NCBI GenBank assembly: GCA_934045075.1
Contig: OW203732.1
Span: 9,821,001-9,885,000, forward strand
Direction of reading: 5' to 3'
Origin: Yponomeuta sedellus
Taxonomy: Eukaryota > Arthropoda > Insecta > Lepidoptera > Yponomeutidae
Length of the DNA stretch: 64,000 nucleotides
The translations under genes and the position numbers were made by a program. The notes under the pieces are model-generated. The model ran no database searches. It was not told the DNA's origin and saw nothing but the letters and a program-made list of their open reading frames with translations. Below are positions 51,626-63,255 of the stretch, one piece after another (the first letter of the stretch is position 1; each line of letters starts with the position of its first letter).

Positions 51626-54460
51626 TTTGCAGGCAACACACACGCAAAATAACAACAAAAAAACAAAGAACACTGTCACCATCCTGAGTGAATGAGATTT
51701 GTTTATCGCTGCATCAACATTCATTATTAGTCGCTACAGAATCTACAGAATTCACAAGCAGGAAATCTCGAATCTTATTCTTGTTTGTAGAACGTGAAAC
51801 CGCGAGAGTTAGCTTTCATTACATTATTAGTGCATAGTGAATACTGTTCAATTTAAAACAAAAAATATAGGTACCTACTGTAGAGAGTTTTAATGATGTG
51901 AAGTCCTAGGTAGCGGTACATACATCTTTGTGCAAAGAACAAGTTAAACGTCAATATTACCTACGAGTACCTTTCAAATCAATGTTATTCGAAACAAGAT
52001 ATAGGTAAATATAGTTGGCTAATTATCGCTAAGAGATCGCTCGTAGCGATAAGACCGCCAATTGTATAACCTTACTTAGATTTAAGAAATCATGGTTGTA
52101 TTACATTGCAGCCAACCCATATATAGATATAGCGATACATAGATATACCTCTCCGAGCCCAGCACGCCGCCTTTTACTAAGTAGGTACCTGGTACTGGCA
52201 TAATACCAGCGCTGGAGTAGCTCGCTTCTTCAGCACATGCTGAGTCAGTACCATTTTGCACTTGCCACACCCACCCACAGAAATGATGTCTCATATCTTT
52301 CGTTATGATGCAGGTACATACCGTACCTTGCATTCTTGCATGTTGGTATGTTAGATTTATTATTATTGTTGTGTAATTGTGTCTACTCTGCCTATGCTGT
52401 TTGTTTTTGTACTTTTATGAATGTGTGTGTAAGTGTAAATAAATAATTTATCATATCATATCATATTATTTTTTTTTGGCTGTGCAGTGTTTTCTATCTA
52501 TCTTAAGTTCAAACACCTATCGTGTTTATCATGTTCTTTGCCGGGAATTAAGACTGGGGAATAACTATATAGTCATTCTTTTTATTATATCATATGATAT
52601 AATAAAAAGCAGGTTGAAGCGTAGGCTATTCGTCTGGTTTTTACGTTCCTTGAAGTTGAAGTCGGTTTTCCATGATTTTTCACTGCGATTTCACACTATG
52701 TTTTGATACTTTTTTAGAAATAAACTAGAATCTGGCTCTTTGAAATAATTTGACAGCGCAAAATAGTAGTGAACACATTGGAAATATCATAAATATATTT
52801 GTTTAATAAAAAAATCTGAACGCTAACCAAACCATTGTTAATATTTATATAAGCAATCTAAACGGATGTCGCTAATTGTTTGAACGCAATGTGTTTTTAG
52901 TATCCGTCTCAATTTCTGCGAAAGATGAAAAAACTAATAATGCCAAAGATTAGGTGTTATGATGTTCCGACCTAATTGTTGATTTAAAAATACTCGCCAT
53001 CACATGTAATGTAAATAATTCCGTGCTAACCTAATGTTTTTGAATATGAGCTAAACCAGAATTTGGTAATAATTCACTAGAACAAACATGTTTAAATCCG
53101 TGAATAAATCAACGACCTTCTAGTACAGTAACTGCAGTGAAATCTCCTTAGAATGCAAAAACTTCTACAGTCTTCCAAATCGATTTCAAAATGTTCGATC
53201 GTATCGAGAGAATATATAAATAGCAAAATTTTGTTTTAGGTTCCGTACATCCGAATAAACGAAACTTTTATATTTTATCGGATAGAATCATTCATTCGTG
53301 TCCGTCTATTACAACCATGGACGATTGGACGTATTAAACTGTATAAATCAATGGTGGCACGCAGTTTGTCTGTTCTTGCTAATTAGTAATTACCTACTGA
53401 TGTTCCATTTTGAACTCGCTTTCAACGAGTGTTTATCAATGAGCTAGGCGGATATCTAACAGAGGATATTTGTACGGAAACTTGAAATAATAGAAAATGG
53501 TGCTATGGTGCACTGAGCATTGTAGTCAAGGTACGATAGATATTAGGTACCGTACGCACAGCAGCCTACGACCTCAACCTCAACAAATTGCGCGATACCA
53601 GATTTTCCGTCAATTGTTCCTATTTGTTGATAGAGAAAACATAAACATCGACATCCATTATTTATTTCTTAACTTTACAAAACGTTCTTGAACTATTTGT
53701 TTTTAAACATCGACTGCTCCACTTTCTATTATTATTATTATAGGTACATATTGCCCATACCTGTATCTATTTTTGCGTCATGAAGTTGTTTATTCACAAA
53801 TTTAGATCCCCATTCTCCCCTTTGGTTACATATGGTGACATGTAGAGGGATCCACCTCTCCCTCGCGTGAATTTTCCCCAAAATTATTGGTCAAACAGTG
53901 ACAAAACATAAAATATTATTAGTAATTTATTAGTACTTTGTAGGTGCATTCTTTGACTTAAAATGTATATTCCCACATCGTGAGATTTTCCCGGAACATT
54001 TCCTGTCATTTTAATTATAAAGATAATTAAACCAAAATAAAGCAAAATATGCAAAGTTTACAATTCTCAATTTTATTTTTATATTTTTCCTACATAGGTG
54101 ATCGCGTTAAAAGCTTCAAGATTACATGAAAAATAAAAATAGCATTGAAAAAGTTTAAGCTTTTGTTTAGTTTTAAAATATCATTACAAAAAAAAACATT
54201 TTTTGCGCTATTTCAATGACACGTTTTATACTTCACATCAAAGACGTTAAATCATAAAAGTAGCACAATTTGTTAGTCCTACCTACCCGTAGAGATTAGT
54301 TCCGCACTCTAGACTCTACCGACAATTAATTGACTTCGGCACATTACCGCTAAATCAATTAAATAAGCAATTTAGCAACATCGCAAGTAAACAATCACAA
54401 GTATTTGGGTTTCTCTAGTTTTCCCCGTGTAATTTAGGCGGCGTTTTTTATTTTTTTAAA
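51626..54460. other. AT-rich intergenic stretch
   Basis: No coding exon recognised. A perfect 32-bp AT palindrome lies at 52578-52609. Confidence 0.45.
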
Positions 54461-56092
54461 TTTTCAGTAAGTAAAAGTGAATCTGAAACTGAAATACGTA
54501 TACAAGAAAATAAATTGGAATTGGAAAATTGGAGATGTAATTTAAATAGATACGCCCCATGTCCAAGAAAGTTATTCCGTAAAAGTAGCATAGTTTTATA
54601 GAACAATAAACTATTTATTTATGTTTGAATTGAACTGAATTGAATATGTGTGAGTGTATGTTTGTATGTATGTGGCTATTGAGTTTTACCCGTCAAAAGT
54701 AAATTGTGTACTTATAGTATAACGTGATAGTCAACTTTTCTTCGTATGGGAAGTTAGTAATGTTATTGTAATAATGTAATACTTATGTATTTACTTTATA
54801 CTTATTTTTTAGAAAGAAAATAGTATGATTTCTACCCACTTTAATTGAAGTGGGTAGATTGTATCATATCATCAATGATAACTTTTAAAATAGGGTCCCC
54901 TACGTCAAATCGAATAACAATAGATCGATTGCCAAATTGATCTGACAACTTTAGATCCACAGTTCATTACATCGAAAGCTTTTTAAATCGAACTTTCAAA
55001 AGATCGCTGTTATCGAATACCTACTTAAAACATTGACATTTCATTTATTACACTATTTTTATTTTTAATGCACTAACCCGTGCTAAGGAACTCAATTGGT
55101 GCTCAATTGGTAGAGCGCTGGTACGGATAGCCAGAGGTTGCGGGTTCGAATCCCGGCATGGGTGAAATTTTTAGCCTCTAAATAGGTTTTTAAATTTCAT
55201 TTATTCATACGTTCATAGATCAAAACGTCTAACATACTCTGAAAGTGCATATTTAATTTTATATAGACCTCATTAAACTTGATTTCACCATATTGGTAAG
55301 GTAAGGTAAAGAAAGCGTTTTACAGGAATCGTGTTTTCATAAAAAAAACAGGCTCTATGTAGCGGTGAACCAGAAGTTGATCAGATTGTAAAGTGCTAAT
55401 AAAATAAATAACTTCCACGCAACACAATCACTCGGCCTGATCCCAAACTAGGATATCCTTCGGTAACCTAATGAGATTTCTGTTTCGAGCACCGGTTTTG
55501 ATGTTCAGTCTGAAATCTGCAGCCGCATCAAGCGAAACAGCTACCGTTAAGTAAATTACTTTTTGGGGGCTTTTGCTCTTTATGTCATACCAGAGGACAG
55601 TTACCTACTTTGTTTAATGTCATAACCGGTATTCCCGTAACCCAGCCGAGGCTAAGAAAACATTGATCGGAAGCTCAGCCCAAGATTATTTTGAAAAGTC
55701 ATTAAGTACAAAATAAACAAACGTAAAACGTATCATTGACAAAGGACTCGTCCCACTAAAGTTGGAAAGTAGCGGAGTGCCTTTGCCCCTCGTCAGGATG
55801 TTTTTATGCAAAGCATGCGAGTAAGGACAGGGCGTGCCGAATGGAAGTTTTCGCGCGGCCTACTTCTTGTGTCTGACACGCAGAGTTGCTAGATGTTGGC
55901 CGGCCAAAGTCGCCAACATTTTTAAAACAGTCGCCCGAAAATCGCCTTAAATCGCCCGAATTTTTAAACGCAACGTCTAGCGTTAACAAATTTACAATTT
56001 TAAATAGTGGCGATTTTAGTTTTTGTACGCAAATATTGTGTAAAATAAACTCCTTAGAATTAAAATTATGAAAATACTTTTTTTCCGTAAAA
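54461..56092 (+). repeat. 1.63-kb tandem duplication, unit 1
   Basis: 1632 bp, starting TTTTCAGTAAGTAAAAGTGA. Followed directly by unit 2. Contains a SINE family A copy and an AT-rich body with repeated CGCCCGAA motifs near 55930. The ORF crossing the junction is not conserved coding sequence. Confidence 0.95.
55038..55205 (+). mobile_element. SINE family A with inverted T2 at its 5' end and 12-bp target duplication
   Basis: ATTTCATTTATT at 55038-55049 and 55194-55205. The 144-bp insert is reverse T2 (TTAATGCACTAACCCGTGCT), tRNA head, T1. Confidence 0.88.
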
Positions 56093-57726
56093 TTTTCAGT
56101 AAGTAAAAGTGAATCTGAAACTGAAATACGTATACAAGAAAATAAATTGGAATTGGAAAATTGGAGATGTAATTTAAATAGATACGCCCCATGTCCAAGA
56201 AAGTTATTCCGTAAAAGTAGCATAGTTTTATAGAACAATAAACTATTTATTTATGTTTGAATTGAACTGAATTGAATATGTGTGAGTGTATGTTTGTATG
56301 TATGTGGCTATTGAGTTTTACCCGTCAAAAGTAAATTGTGTACTTATAGTATAACGTGATAGTCAACTTTTCTTCGTATGGGAAGTTAGTAATGTTATTG
56401 TAATAATGTAATACTTATGTATTTACTTTATACTTATTTTTTAGAAAGAAAATAGTATGATTTCTACCCACTTTAATTGAAGTGGGTAGATTGTATCATA
56501 TCATCAATGATAACTTTTAAAATAGGGTCCCCTACGTCAAATCGAATAACAATAGATCGATTGCCAAATTGATCTGACAACTTTAGATCCACAGTTCATT
56601 ACATCGAAAGCTTTTTAAATCGAACTTTCAAAAGATCGCTGTTATCGAATACCTACTTAAAACATTGACATTTCATTTATTACACTATTTTTATTTTTAA
56701 TGCACTAACCCGTGCTAAGGAACTCAATTGGTGCTCAATTGGTAGAGCGCTGGTACGGATAGCCAGAGGTTGCGGGTTCGAATCCCGGCATGGGTGAAAT
56801 TTTTAGCCTCTAAATAGGTTTTTAAATTTCATTTATTCATACGTTCATAGATCAAAACGTCTAACATACTCTGAAAGTGCATATTTAATTTTATAAAGAC
56901 CTCATTAAACTTGATTTCACCATATTGGTAAGGTAAGGTAAAGGAAGCGTTTTACAGGAATCGTGTTTTCATAAAAAAAACAGGCTCTATGTAGCGGTGA
57001 ACCAGAAGTTGATCAGATTGTAAAGTGCTAATAAAATAAATAACTTCCACGCAACACAATCACTCGGCCTGATCCCAAACTAGGATATCCTTCGGTAACC
57101 TAATGAGATTTCTGTTTCGAGCACCGGTTTTGATGTTCGAAGTCTGAAATCTGCAGCCGCATCAAGCGAAACAGCTACCGTTAAGTAAATTACTTTTTGG
57201 GGGCTTTTGCTCTTTATGTCATACCAGAGGACAGTTACCTACTTTGTTTAATGTCATAACCGGTATTCCCGTAACCCAGCCGAGGCTAAGAAAACATTGA
57301 TCGGAAGCTCAGCCCAAGATTATTTTGAAAAGTCATTAAGTACAAAATAAACAAACGTAAAACGTATCATTGACAAAGGACTCGTCCCACTAAAGTTGGA
57401 AAGTAGCGGAGTGCCTTTGCCCCTCGTCAGGATGTTTTTATGCAAAGCATGCGAGTAAGGACAGGGCGTGCCGAATGGAAGTTTTCGCGCGGCCTACTTC
57501 TTGTGTCTGACACGCAGAGTTGCTAGATGTTGGCCGGCCAAAGTCGCCAACATTTTTAAAACAGTCGCCCGAAAATCGCCTTAAATCGCCCGAATTTTTA
57601 AACGCAACGTCTAGCGTTAACAAATTTACAATTTTAAATAGTGGCGATTTTAGTTTTTGTACGCAAATATTGTGTAAAATAAACTCCTTAGAATTAAAAT
57701 TATGAAAATACTTTTTTTCCGTAAAA
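56093..57726 (+). repeat. 1.63-kb tandem duplication, unit 2
   Basis: 1634 bp, same content. I saw two substitutions (near 55264 and 55312 in unit 1) and a 2-bp insertion (near 57138), so identity exceeds 99%. Confidence 0.95.
56670..56837 (+). mobile_element. Duplicate of the SINE in unit 2
   Basis: Same insert and target duplication, offset 1632 bp; copied by the segmental duplication rather than by a second insertion. Confidence 0.9.
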
Positions 57727-57844
57727 TTAGTATTTGACATTTTAAGAGACAGCCCAAATAGCGATAAATCGCCTCATCTGCAACACTGGCAGTATTGATA
57801 TAAACCCTTTTATATGCCCACTGTTTTCTTCCTACTTCGCTAGA

Positions 57845-58110
57845 AGGTTATAGGCCTTACTCCACTCAGGGGCCAAGTCTGGGTTGATGGAGGATTGTAA
57901 GACAGGGGCGGGCGTTGCTGCCAGAAGTTATCAAGCCGCCCATAATGGTCTCGGACATGGCTTAACGACTGCCATTACATGACAGCCGGCACCAACGGCT
58001 TAGCGTGCCTTGCGTAGCACGGAAGCACTCAAAAAAAATGCCACTAGAGATATTCACGGAACGGTCACCCATCCTGCACCTGACCGCGCCTGTTGTTGCT
58101 TAACTCAAGT
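57845..58110 (+). repeat. LINE 3'-end repeat, family D, best copy
   Basis: GGGGCCAAGTCTGGGTTGAT, GACATGGCTTAACGACTGCC, GCCTTGCGTAGCACGGAAGC, AACGGTCACCCATCCTGCAC. Others at 20885 (reverse) and 48955. Confidence 0.6.
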
Positions 58111-58214
58111 GATTGATTCCAATCACTTGTTGGACTAGGCCACGAGAGCTTCACTGGCCCTATACCACCGTGCATTCAATTGCAAAAAGTACGGTGTACC
58201 GACATGCTATGCTA

Positions 58215-58336
58215 TCCTCTGGTTTTTAGTACACTACTAATATGTTAATTTACTGTCAGTTGGTTAAGGTGTATACAAAAAAAATCAACAGCTAGCTGTC
58301 AACATAGATTGTTAGTGTTGGTAGATAAACTGGGGG
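58215..58336. mobile_element. Family M MITE, diverged
   Basis: Left TCCTCTGGTTTTTAGTACAC, right GTAGATAAACTGGGGG followed by TAA; inner ACAGCTAGCTGTC palindrome. Confidence 0.5.
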
Positions 58337-58344
58337 TAAATAGG

Positions 58345-58930
58345 CATGCTACAAGGCCCCATATAAGTATGTGGAGCCATATAGCATGCCGCTGTCCAAA
58401 AAAGGCACATAGGTAGGTATATACAAAAATAGAAATTGAAAAATGGTTTAATTTTCGCAAAAAAATAAAAGTTAATTAAGTGAATATAAAATATACCTAG
58501 TGAAGAGTGATATACTTAGAAAGACCTTTCATTGTATTTTAAAATAGTGTCTGCATATTTAATCAATACGACAATCTCTATATTGTCCGATCCTTTATAA
58601 ACCCCCTTGGGTTACTCAGTAGGACAAACAAATGTGTAGTTGGAATTTCGAAATGGCAAAAAATATCAGCTTTTCTATATTGAAGTTTTCACTTACGGCA
58701 CTGAAATATTTGGAACGGCTACTTCATGGTTTTTGCGATTGCGTTTAGTTGGTGTAAGTAGTTCGTATTGATGACTACATATGACCAATTTTGCATGTGT
58801 ATGAGACTTTGGTATGACCCTGTAAATCCAATTAAATTGTTGTTTATGTTACAATAAAAAAGACATTCCTTTGGTTGTAACTAACTTAAATAACTATAGT
58901 AAATACATACTTCGACCAAATAGGGGATTT
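58345..58930. other. AT-rich stretch, nothing recognised
   Basis: No ORF or repeat of note. Confidence 0.4.
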
Positions 58931-58954
58931 ATTAACAAAGGGCAAGATAAAAAG

Positions 58955-59070
58955 TATTTACCCGAAACCGACGTGCGTGCATGCAACGACTAATGAATGA
59001 AGCGAAAGTAATCGTGCAAGTGGCAGGACCTGGTCTCTGCCTACCCCTCTGTGATACAGGAGTGAGTTTA
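58955..59070 (+). repeat. Family G repeat, opposite orientation
   Basis: GCAAGTGGCAGGACCTGGTC, TCTGCCTACCCCTCTGTGAT, complement of 38745-38885. Confidence 0.5.
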
Positions 59071-59330
59071 TAGTAGTAGTTACCTACTTGTTTAGCAGAA
59101 AACTTCTGCCTTTGCATCTACGTAATCGGATTATTTATACAGCTTGCAGTGACACCTAAACCCACACTAGAAGAGTGAAGGGACCACTCTAACGCTGCAG
59201 TGCCTGGGATGTTGTTGTTTCGATGGGGTTGCTTACCCAGCACCTATATCATTAATGTTTATTATTTTGTTAAAAAAAAACGTCACAGCTAACGTGTTAT
59301 GTACACTTTGTGCCAACTTATAATAACATA

Positions 59331-59575
59331 AAGGATTATTTAGACGGCAATGTCTGGAATTAAAGCAAATACAAAGCACGAGTTCTATGTTTTAAAATAA
59401 TTATGTAAACTCTGATACTTAAGGACTTTGAAAAGACTAAGTTTGGAGTTTTTTTTGTCCATTTTTTCTCCAAAATGATCTATATTTTGAAATTGACACC
59501 TACTTTGAATAGTAACGTTCATTAAGCCGCAGTTTCTGCGCTACTTGGAATAAAACCATTTCATTTCATTTCGTG
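59331..59575 (+). repeat. LINE 3' UTR copy, family J
   Basis: GTCTGGAATTAAAGCAAATA, GGACTTTGAAAAGACTAAGT, TAACGTTCATTAAGCCGCAG, ending CATTTCATTTCATTTCG. Colinear with 28340-28585. Confidence 0.65.
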
Positions 59576-60816
59576 TCGTGAAGTAAACCTCTAATATTAG
59601 ATAAGGTTAGAAAATTCTTTATTGCACAATATTCACATTTAGTTATGTGGATAGTGGAAGGGGTTGTGCTAGAAGATGTATTGCGAGAAATTACACTGAC
59701 CATAATATAATAAAATTACAATATTGAATTAGTTACTGTTATTGCAGGTACCTACTTTTTTCATTGTAAATTTTATTCAAGTATCTACGTGTTTTGTTTC
59801 TTATATGCCATAAAGAATATTCTAACCTTATCTTAGTTACTTGCAGAAAAAGAAACAAAGGAAAAAAAAACTAACCTTTCTCTTGTATAGGTGTAGAACG
59901 AACACGTTTTCTCAACAAAGGTGTGCATTCCGATGTATGTATAGGTACATATCCTGTATTAGTTAGGCCATAATTCACTGCCGAGCTTCCAAACACCTTC
60001 ACTAAAAGGTTCATTGTTATTCACAATTATGAATACTTCACAAAATTCTTTACTTCATCAACGTAAAGCGAGTTGTTGCCAATGAAGACCCACATATGAC
60101 TGGAATAAAGTTACTTTATGTTATAATGTAATTATTGGAGATAAAGAAAGAAGTATGACACTGTTACAGTTGAATGGAATATAACAGCCGCTAATGATTG
60201 TAAACAAACCCAAGTAGGTAGGTAGACGGAAAATATTTCTTTAGTATTACCTAGTTATGATATCGTCCCGATTATTCAATAAGCGTCATCAAATTAAAGC
60301 TATCGATTGTCGACCGCTAATAACCACGACAGGGTAAATTGACAAAATACTTTATTGACTAAATTAATGGCATTGAATTTAATTCAGCTTTCCTTCGGTT
60401 TTTTTTTCGTAATAATTAAGGCGTGGTAATTAAGCCCATCCTCTCTCTTTCTGAGAGAAGGTCCCTGTGCCCTACAGTGAGATGCTACATACTAAAAATA
60501 TACAGTGAGGCTACATGATAAAAAAGTACATATCAGTCAAGAAATTGATAACAGAGTTCTTGAAATGATATTGAATGAATAGCAAACTATATAGTTGTTT
60601 TACGAATTTCAACGATTTCTGTAAACGGTTTGACAAAGCTGAATGCAATTAAATATACCAAATAACATTTGGAAATAAAATTGCTGGCAAATAAAAGAAT
60701 TACAGGTCAAACAAAGTTATCACGTGAATAAACCATACGAAAATGATACCAAATAATGCTGCGTGCTAACTTTGCCGTTCCAAAATTCTAGCTCGCCATT
60801 CAATACAAGAATCACT
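59576..60816. other. Upstream flank of the candidate exon at 60817
   Basis: AT-rich. A family F terminus near 59604-59640 and a TCTGAGAGAAGGTCCCTGTG LINE-type fragment near 60450. CACGTG at 60720-60725 may be regulatory; no TATA box recognised. Confidence 0.4.
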
Positions 60817-60964
60817 ATGAAGGTAATCGTAGCATTTGTTTGGATTTTCTTTGTAGAATGTTGTCAAGCGGAATTGAAGGAGGAAGCCGCAGCGATGGTT
60901 GCCGACGTCATCCATGCTATGGAGAGGCCACCGTCCGTCATCGCCACGCTCTGCTGGCCCCTAA
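60817..60964 (+). CDS. Candidate first exon of a secreted or membrane protein, possibly an ionotropic receptor
   Basis: ATG at 60817 in good context (CACTATGAAGG) opens MKVIVAFVWIFFVECCQA, a textbook signal peptide, then ELKEEAAAMVADVIHAMERP and PSVIATLCWPL. A donor GTAAGC follows at 60965, leaving the exon in phase 1. The signal peptide, an acidic helix and then a SVIATLCW-type beta strand resemble the N-terminal ligand-binding region of divergent insect ionotropic receptors of the IR75/IR64 type. That is inference from a very short stretch. Later exons were not found before 64000, so the gene would continue beyond the window. It could also be an unrelated secreted protein or a chance ORF. 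Confidence 0.42.
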
Positions 60965-61152
60965 GTAAGCTGTTAATTGACATTAAAGTACATTTTATTG
61001 ATGTTATATTTAGACATAAATAAATTTGATCAGCAACCGCAGTGGTGCTTGTCATCAAAAACAAATACTTGAATGATTATGGCGTCTTGCAAAGAACATC
61101 TCCACCAATATTTTATTGCACATAAAATATCAGTACGCTTAGCATGTACGTT

Positions 61153-61247
61153 TTGAAAACCTATTTAGAGGCTAAAAATTTCACCCATGCCGGGATTCGA
61201 ACCCGCAACCTCTGGCTATCCGTGCCAGCGCTCTACCAATTGAGCAT
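61153..61247 (-). repeat. SINE family A
   Basis: CTATTTAGAGGCTAAAAATT, CCATGCCGGGATTCGAACCC, CTCTGGCTATCCGTGCCAGC, ending CTACCAATTGAGC. Confidence 0.85.
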
Positions 61248-62015
61248 GCATGTACGTTTTGACTTTCTCTCGACGTCGAGTGGCGGCCGACGTCGACGAC
61301 CATGGCAGCCGAGACTTGAGATAGCCAATAGACTGCGGTCTTTTAGTCTTTTCTACCTAAAAGTAGTTTTCTACCTAAAAAGAAATGATAATTCAGCAAG
61401 AACACGAAAGGGGTTAATAAAATTTGTATATTAATGTCAAATCTATCCTCTCGAGGTCTTGATTTCACCTCCATGAGTAACAGACGTGTCTCGGGCTAAT
61501 ATGTTGTCACAATTAGTGTCTAACTTGGCCGAAATGGATGAATCGAAAGCCAATTTGGCAATAACTACCTACTTTTAGATAGAAAAGACCGTAGTCTATC
61601 TTAGCTGCCATGGCTGTATTTTGGGCATGGCAAGTACTCCTATGTCTCTCACTCGACGTCGAGAGAGAGTCAAAACGTGCATGCTAAGAATACTGGACAT
61701 TAAAGAAATGTCTCTGCAAAAGATTTCTTCCTGCAAACCTTACTTATTATTGCCTATACCACGTGTTATTAAAAACACTAAAACCTGAAAGATGCATGCT
61801 CATAAGAAGATAACGTTAATTGTAATAACATTATAGGACTTATTGAATTGAGATAACATAAGATAAGGATATTATTTATTGCATACCGGAAAAAATATTG
61901 AATAAAATTACATTATACGTTAAACGATTAAATGGCATAAACACAGATATAGATCTGGGCATAAATGTAATATATAAGTACACACAAGTTTTAAATTATA
62001 TTTTATATTATTTTC

Positions 62016-62016
<1 letters not shown>
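61248..62016. repeat. Foldback around CTCTCGACGTCGA, otherwise AT-rich
   Basis: GCATGTACGTTTTGACTTTC...TCTCGACGTCGAGTG near 61248-61285 is mirrored by CTCGACGTCGAGAGAGAGTC and AAAACGTGCATGC near 61650-61683. Inner blocks (AGACTGCGGTCTTTT / AAAAGACCGTAGTCT) also pair. A ~430-bp inverted-repeat element with its ends at these points is likely. Confidence 0.6.
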
Positions 62017-62046
<30 letters not shown>

Positions 62047-62162
62047 CATACATACATACATACATACATACATACATACATACATACATACATACATACA
62101 TACATACATACATACATACATACATACATACATACATACATACATACATACATACATACATA
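62017..62162 (+). repeat. (TACA)n microsatellite, ~36 copies
   Basis: 146 bp of uninterrupted TACA. It explains apparent repetitive ORFs on both strands. Confidence 0.97.
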
Positions 62163-62353
62163 GGAAGTACTTTATACAAGACATAATGATTCCCGTATTT
62201 TAGGCGATAAAAGATTTCTTTAGCCTTGTAGCGATCGGAGATCCTCTGCCTTCCGGGCGATCGTCGCGCCCCTACCGGCGACATGGCACACTTTTACTTG
62301 TGCAAACATGAAATGAGTATTGCGTTATTTGTATTTTTTTGTGCTTTTCATTA

Positions 62354-62659
62354 TTAAGGTGCTTAGAGGCGCTAACTAGCGCCACCAATGGAATAAAAGT
62401 CATAACTAGTTTTTTAAGATTTCTCGTGTTTGCTTTTTGAAAAAACGTACTTACCTATTACGTTTTTTCAAAAAGCAAACACGAGAAATCTTAATATCTG
62501 TGGTAACTATGTTTTGGACATACAGCCGGCCTAGAATGTAGTATGAATATCCTAGGATATTCCTAGATTGTTGATCCTAGGTTCTAGGCTGTAGATTCTA
62601 AAAATAGTTACCACAATTCACAATTGTTACGCGCTAGGTGGCGCCTCTAAGCGCCTTAA
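62354..62659. mobile_element. Nested foldback MITE bounded by TTAA
   Basis: Outer arms TTAAGGTGCTTAGAGGCGC and GCGCCTCTAAGCGCCTTAA. Inside, a perfect 36-bp pair (62414-62449 with 62459-62494) and a third pair TGTGGTAACTATGTTTT / AAAATAGTTACCACA enclosing 62500-62600. Confidence 0.8.
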
Positions 62660-62754
62660 ATGGGCCAGCGTGTTTCTTTTCATCGTACGAGCGTTGGAAA
62701 ATAATTTGTGATGCTTTTTTGTAATTTAGCAATTTAACTTACTAAGCCATGATA

Positions 62755-62880
62755 TTTTAAAAACCTATTTAGAGGCTAAAAATTGCACCCATGCCGGGAT
62801 CCCAGCATGGGTGGAATTTTTAGCCTCTAAATAGGTTTTTAAAATTGTCCTTAGCACGAGTTAGTGCATTAAAAATAATG
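62755..62880. repeat. Palindromic SINE family A relic
   Basis: Reverse T1 and head stub (to ATGCCGGGAT) meets direct head stub (CCCAGCATGGGTGGAATTTT), T1 and T2. Arms ~44 bp. Confidence 0.82.
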
Positions 62881-63059
62881 TAATAAGCCGTGATATGTTT
62901 TCCTTTTAGGTTTACTGTTTTTTATCACGATTCTGTAATCAACCGTAGGTATAGCCAGAACAAAAATTTGTGCTTTAAAGCTTAATATTTTGTAAATGGA
63001 ACCTTAAACAAAACATCCTCCTACATCCACAATATTTTTAAACGACCAATGCAATTCAT

Positions 63060-63255
63060 CCATACCGCAGGCTAACGGTAGGTAAAGGAAAACATCGTGA
63101 TCACCGTCGTGAGGAAACCTGCACTTTTGTTAACTCCGCACGTTTCCTGTGAGCCAGGCCGACTAAGCTGTTGTAGGTGCTAGGCAAGCCTATTAAAGCC
63201 TACACTGCAGTTCCTGAATGGTCCCTTCACCTATTTAGTGTGAGTGAAGGTGCCA
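63060..63255 (+). repeat. SINE family E-like copy
   Basis: GTAAAGGAAAACATCGTGAT, GTCGTGAGGAAACCTGCAC, then TGTTGTAGGTGCTAGGCAAG and TGGTCCCTTCACCTATTTAG. The latter part is shared in reverse near 59165-59215. Confidence 0.5.

Noticed and set aside
55804..57740. ORFs of ~100-144 codons in the duplicated segment
   Set aside because: AT-rich, no domain, and the larger one spans the duplication junction.
61898..62284. Tyr-Ile-His-Thr and Tyr-Val-Cys-Met repeat proteins
   Set aside because: They are translations of the TACA microsatellite.
9943..62880. Sequences with box A/B and cloverleaf potential taken as true tRNA genes
   Set aside because: They occur in many diverged, truncated or inverted copies with SINE tails, and the anticodon loop lacks the usual U33. 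They are SINE heads.
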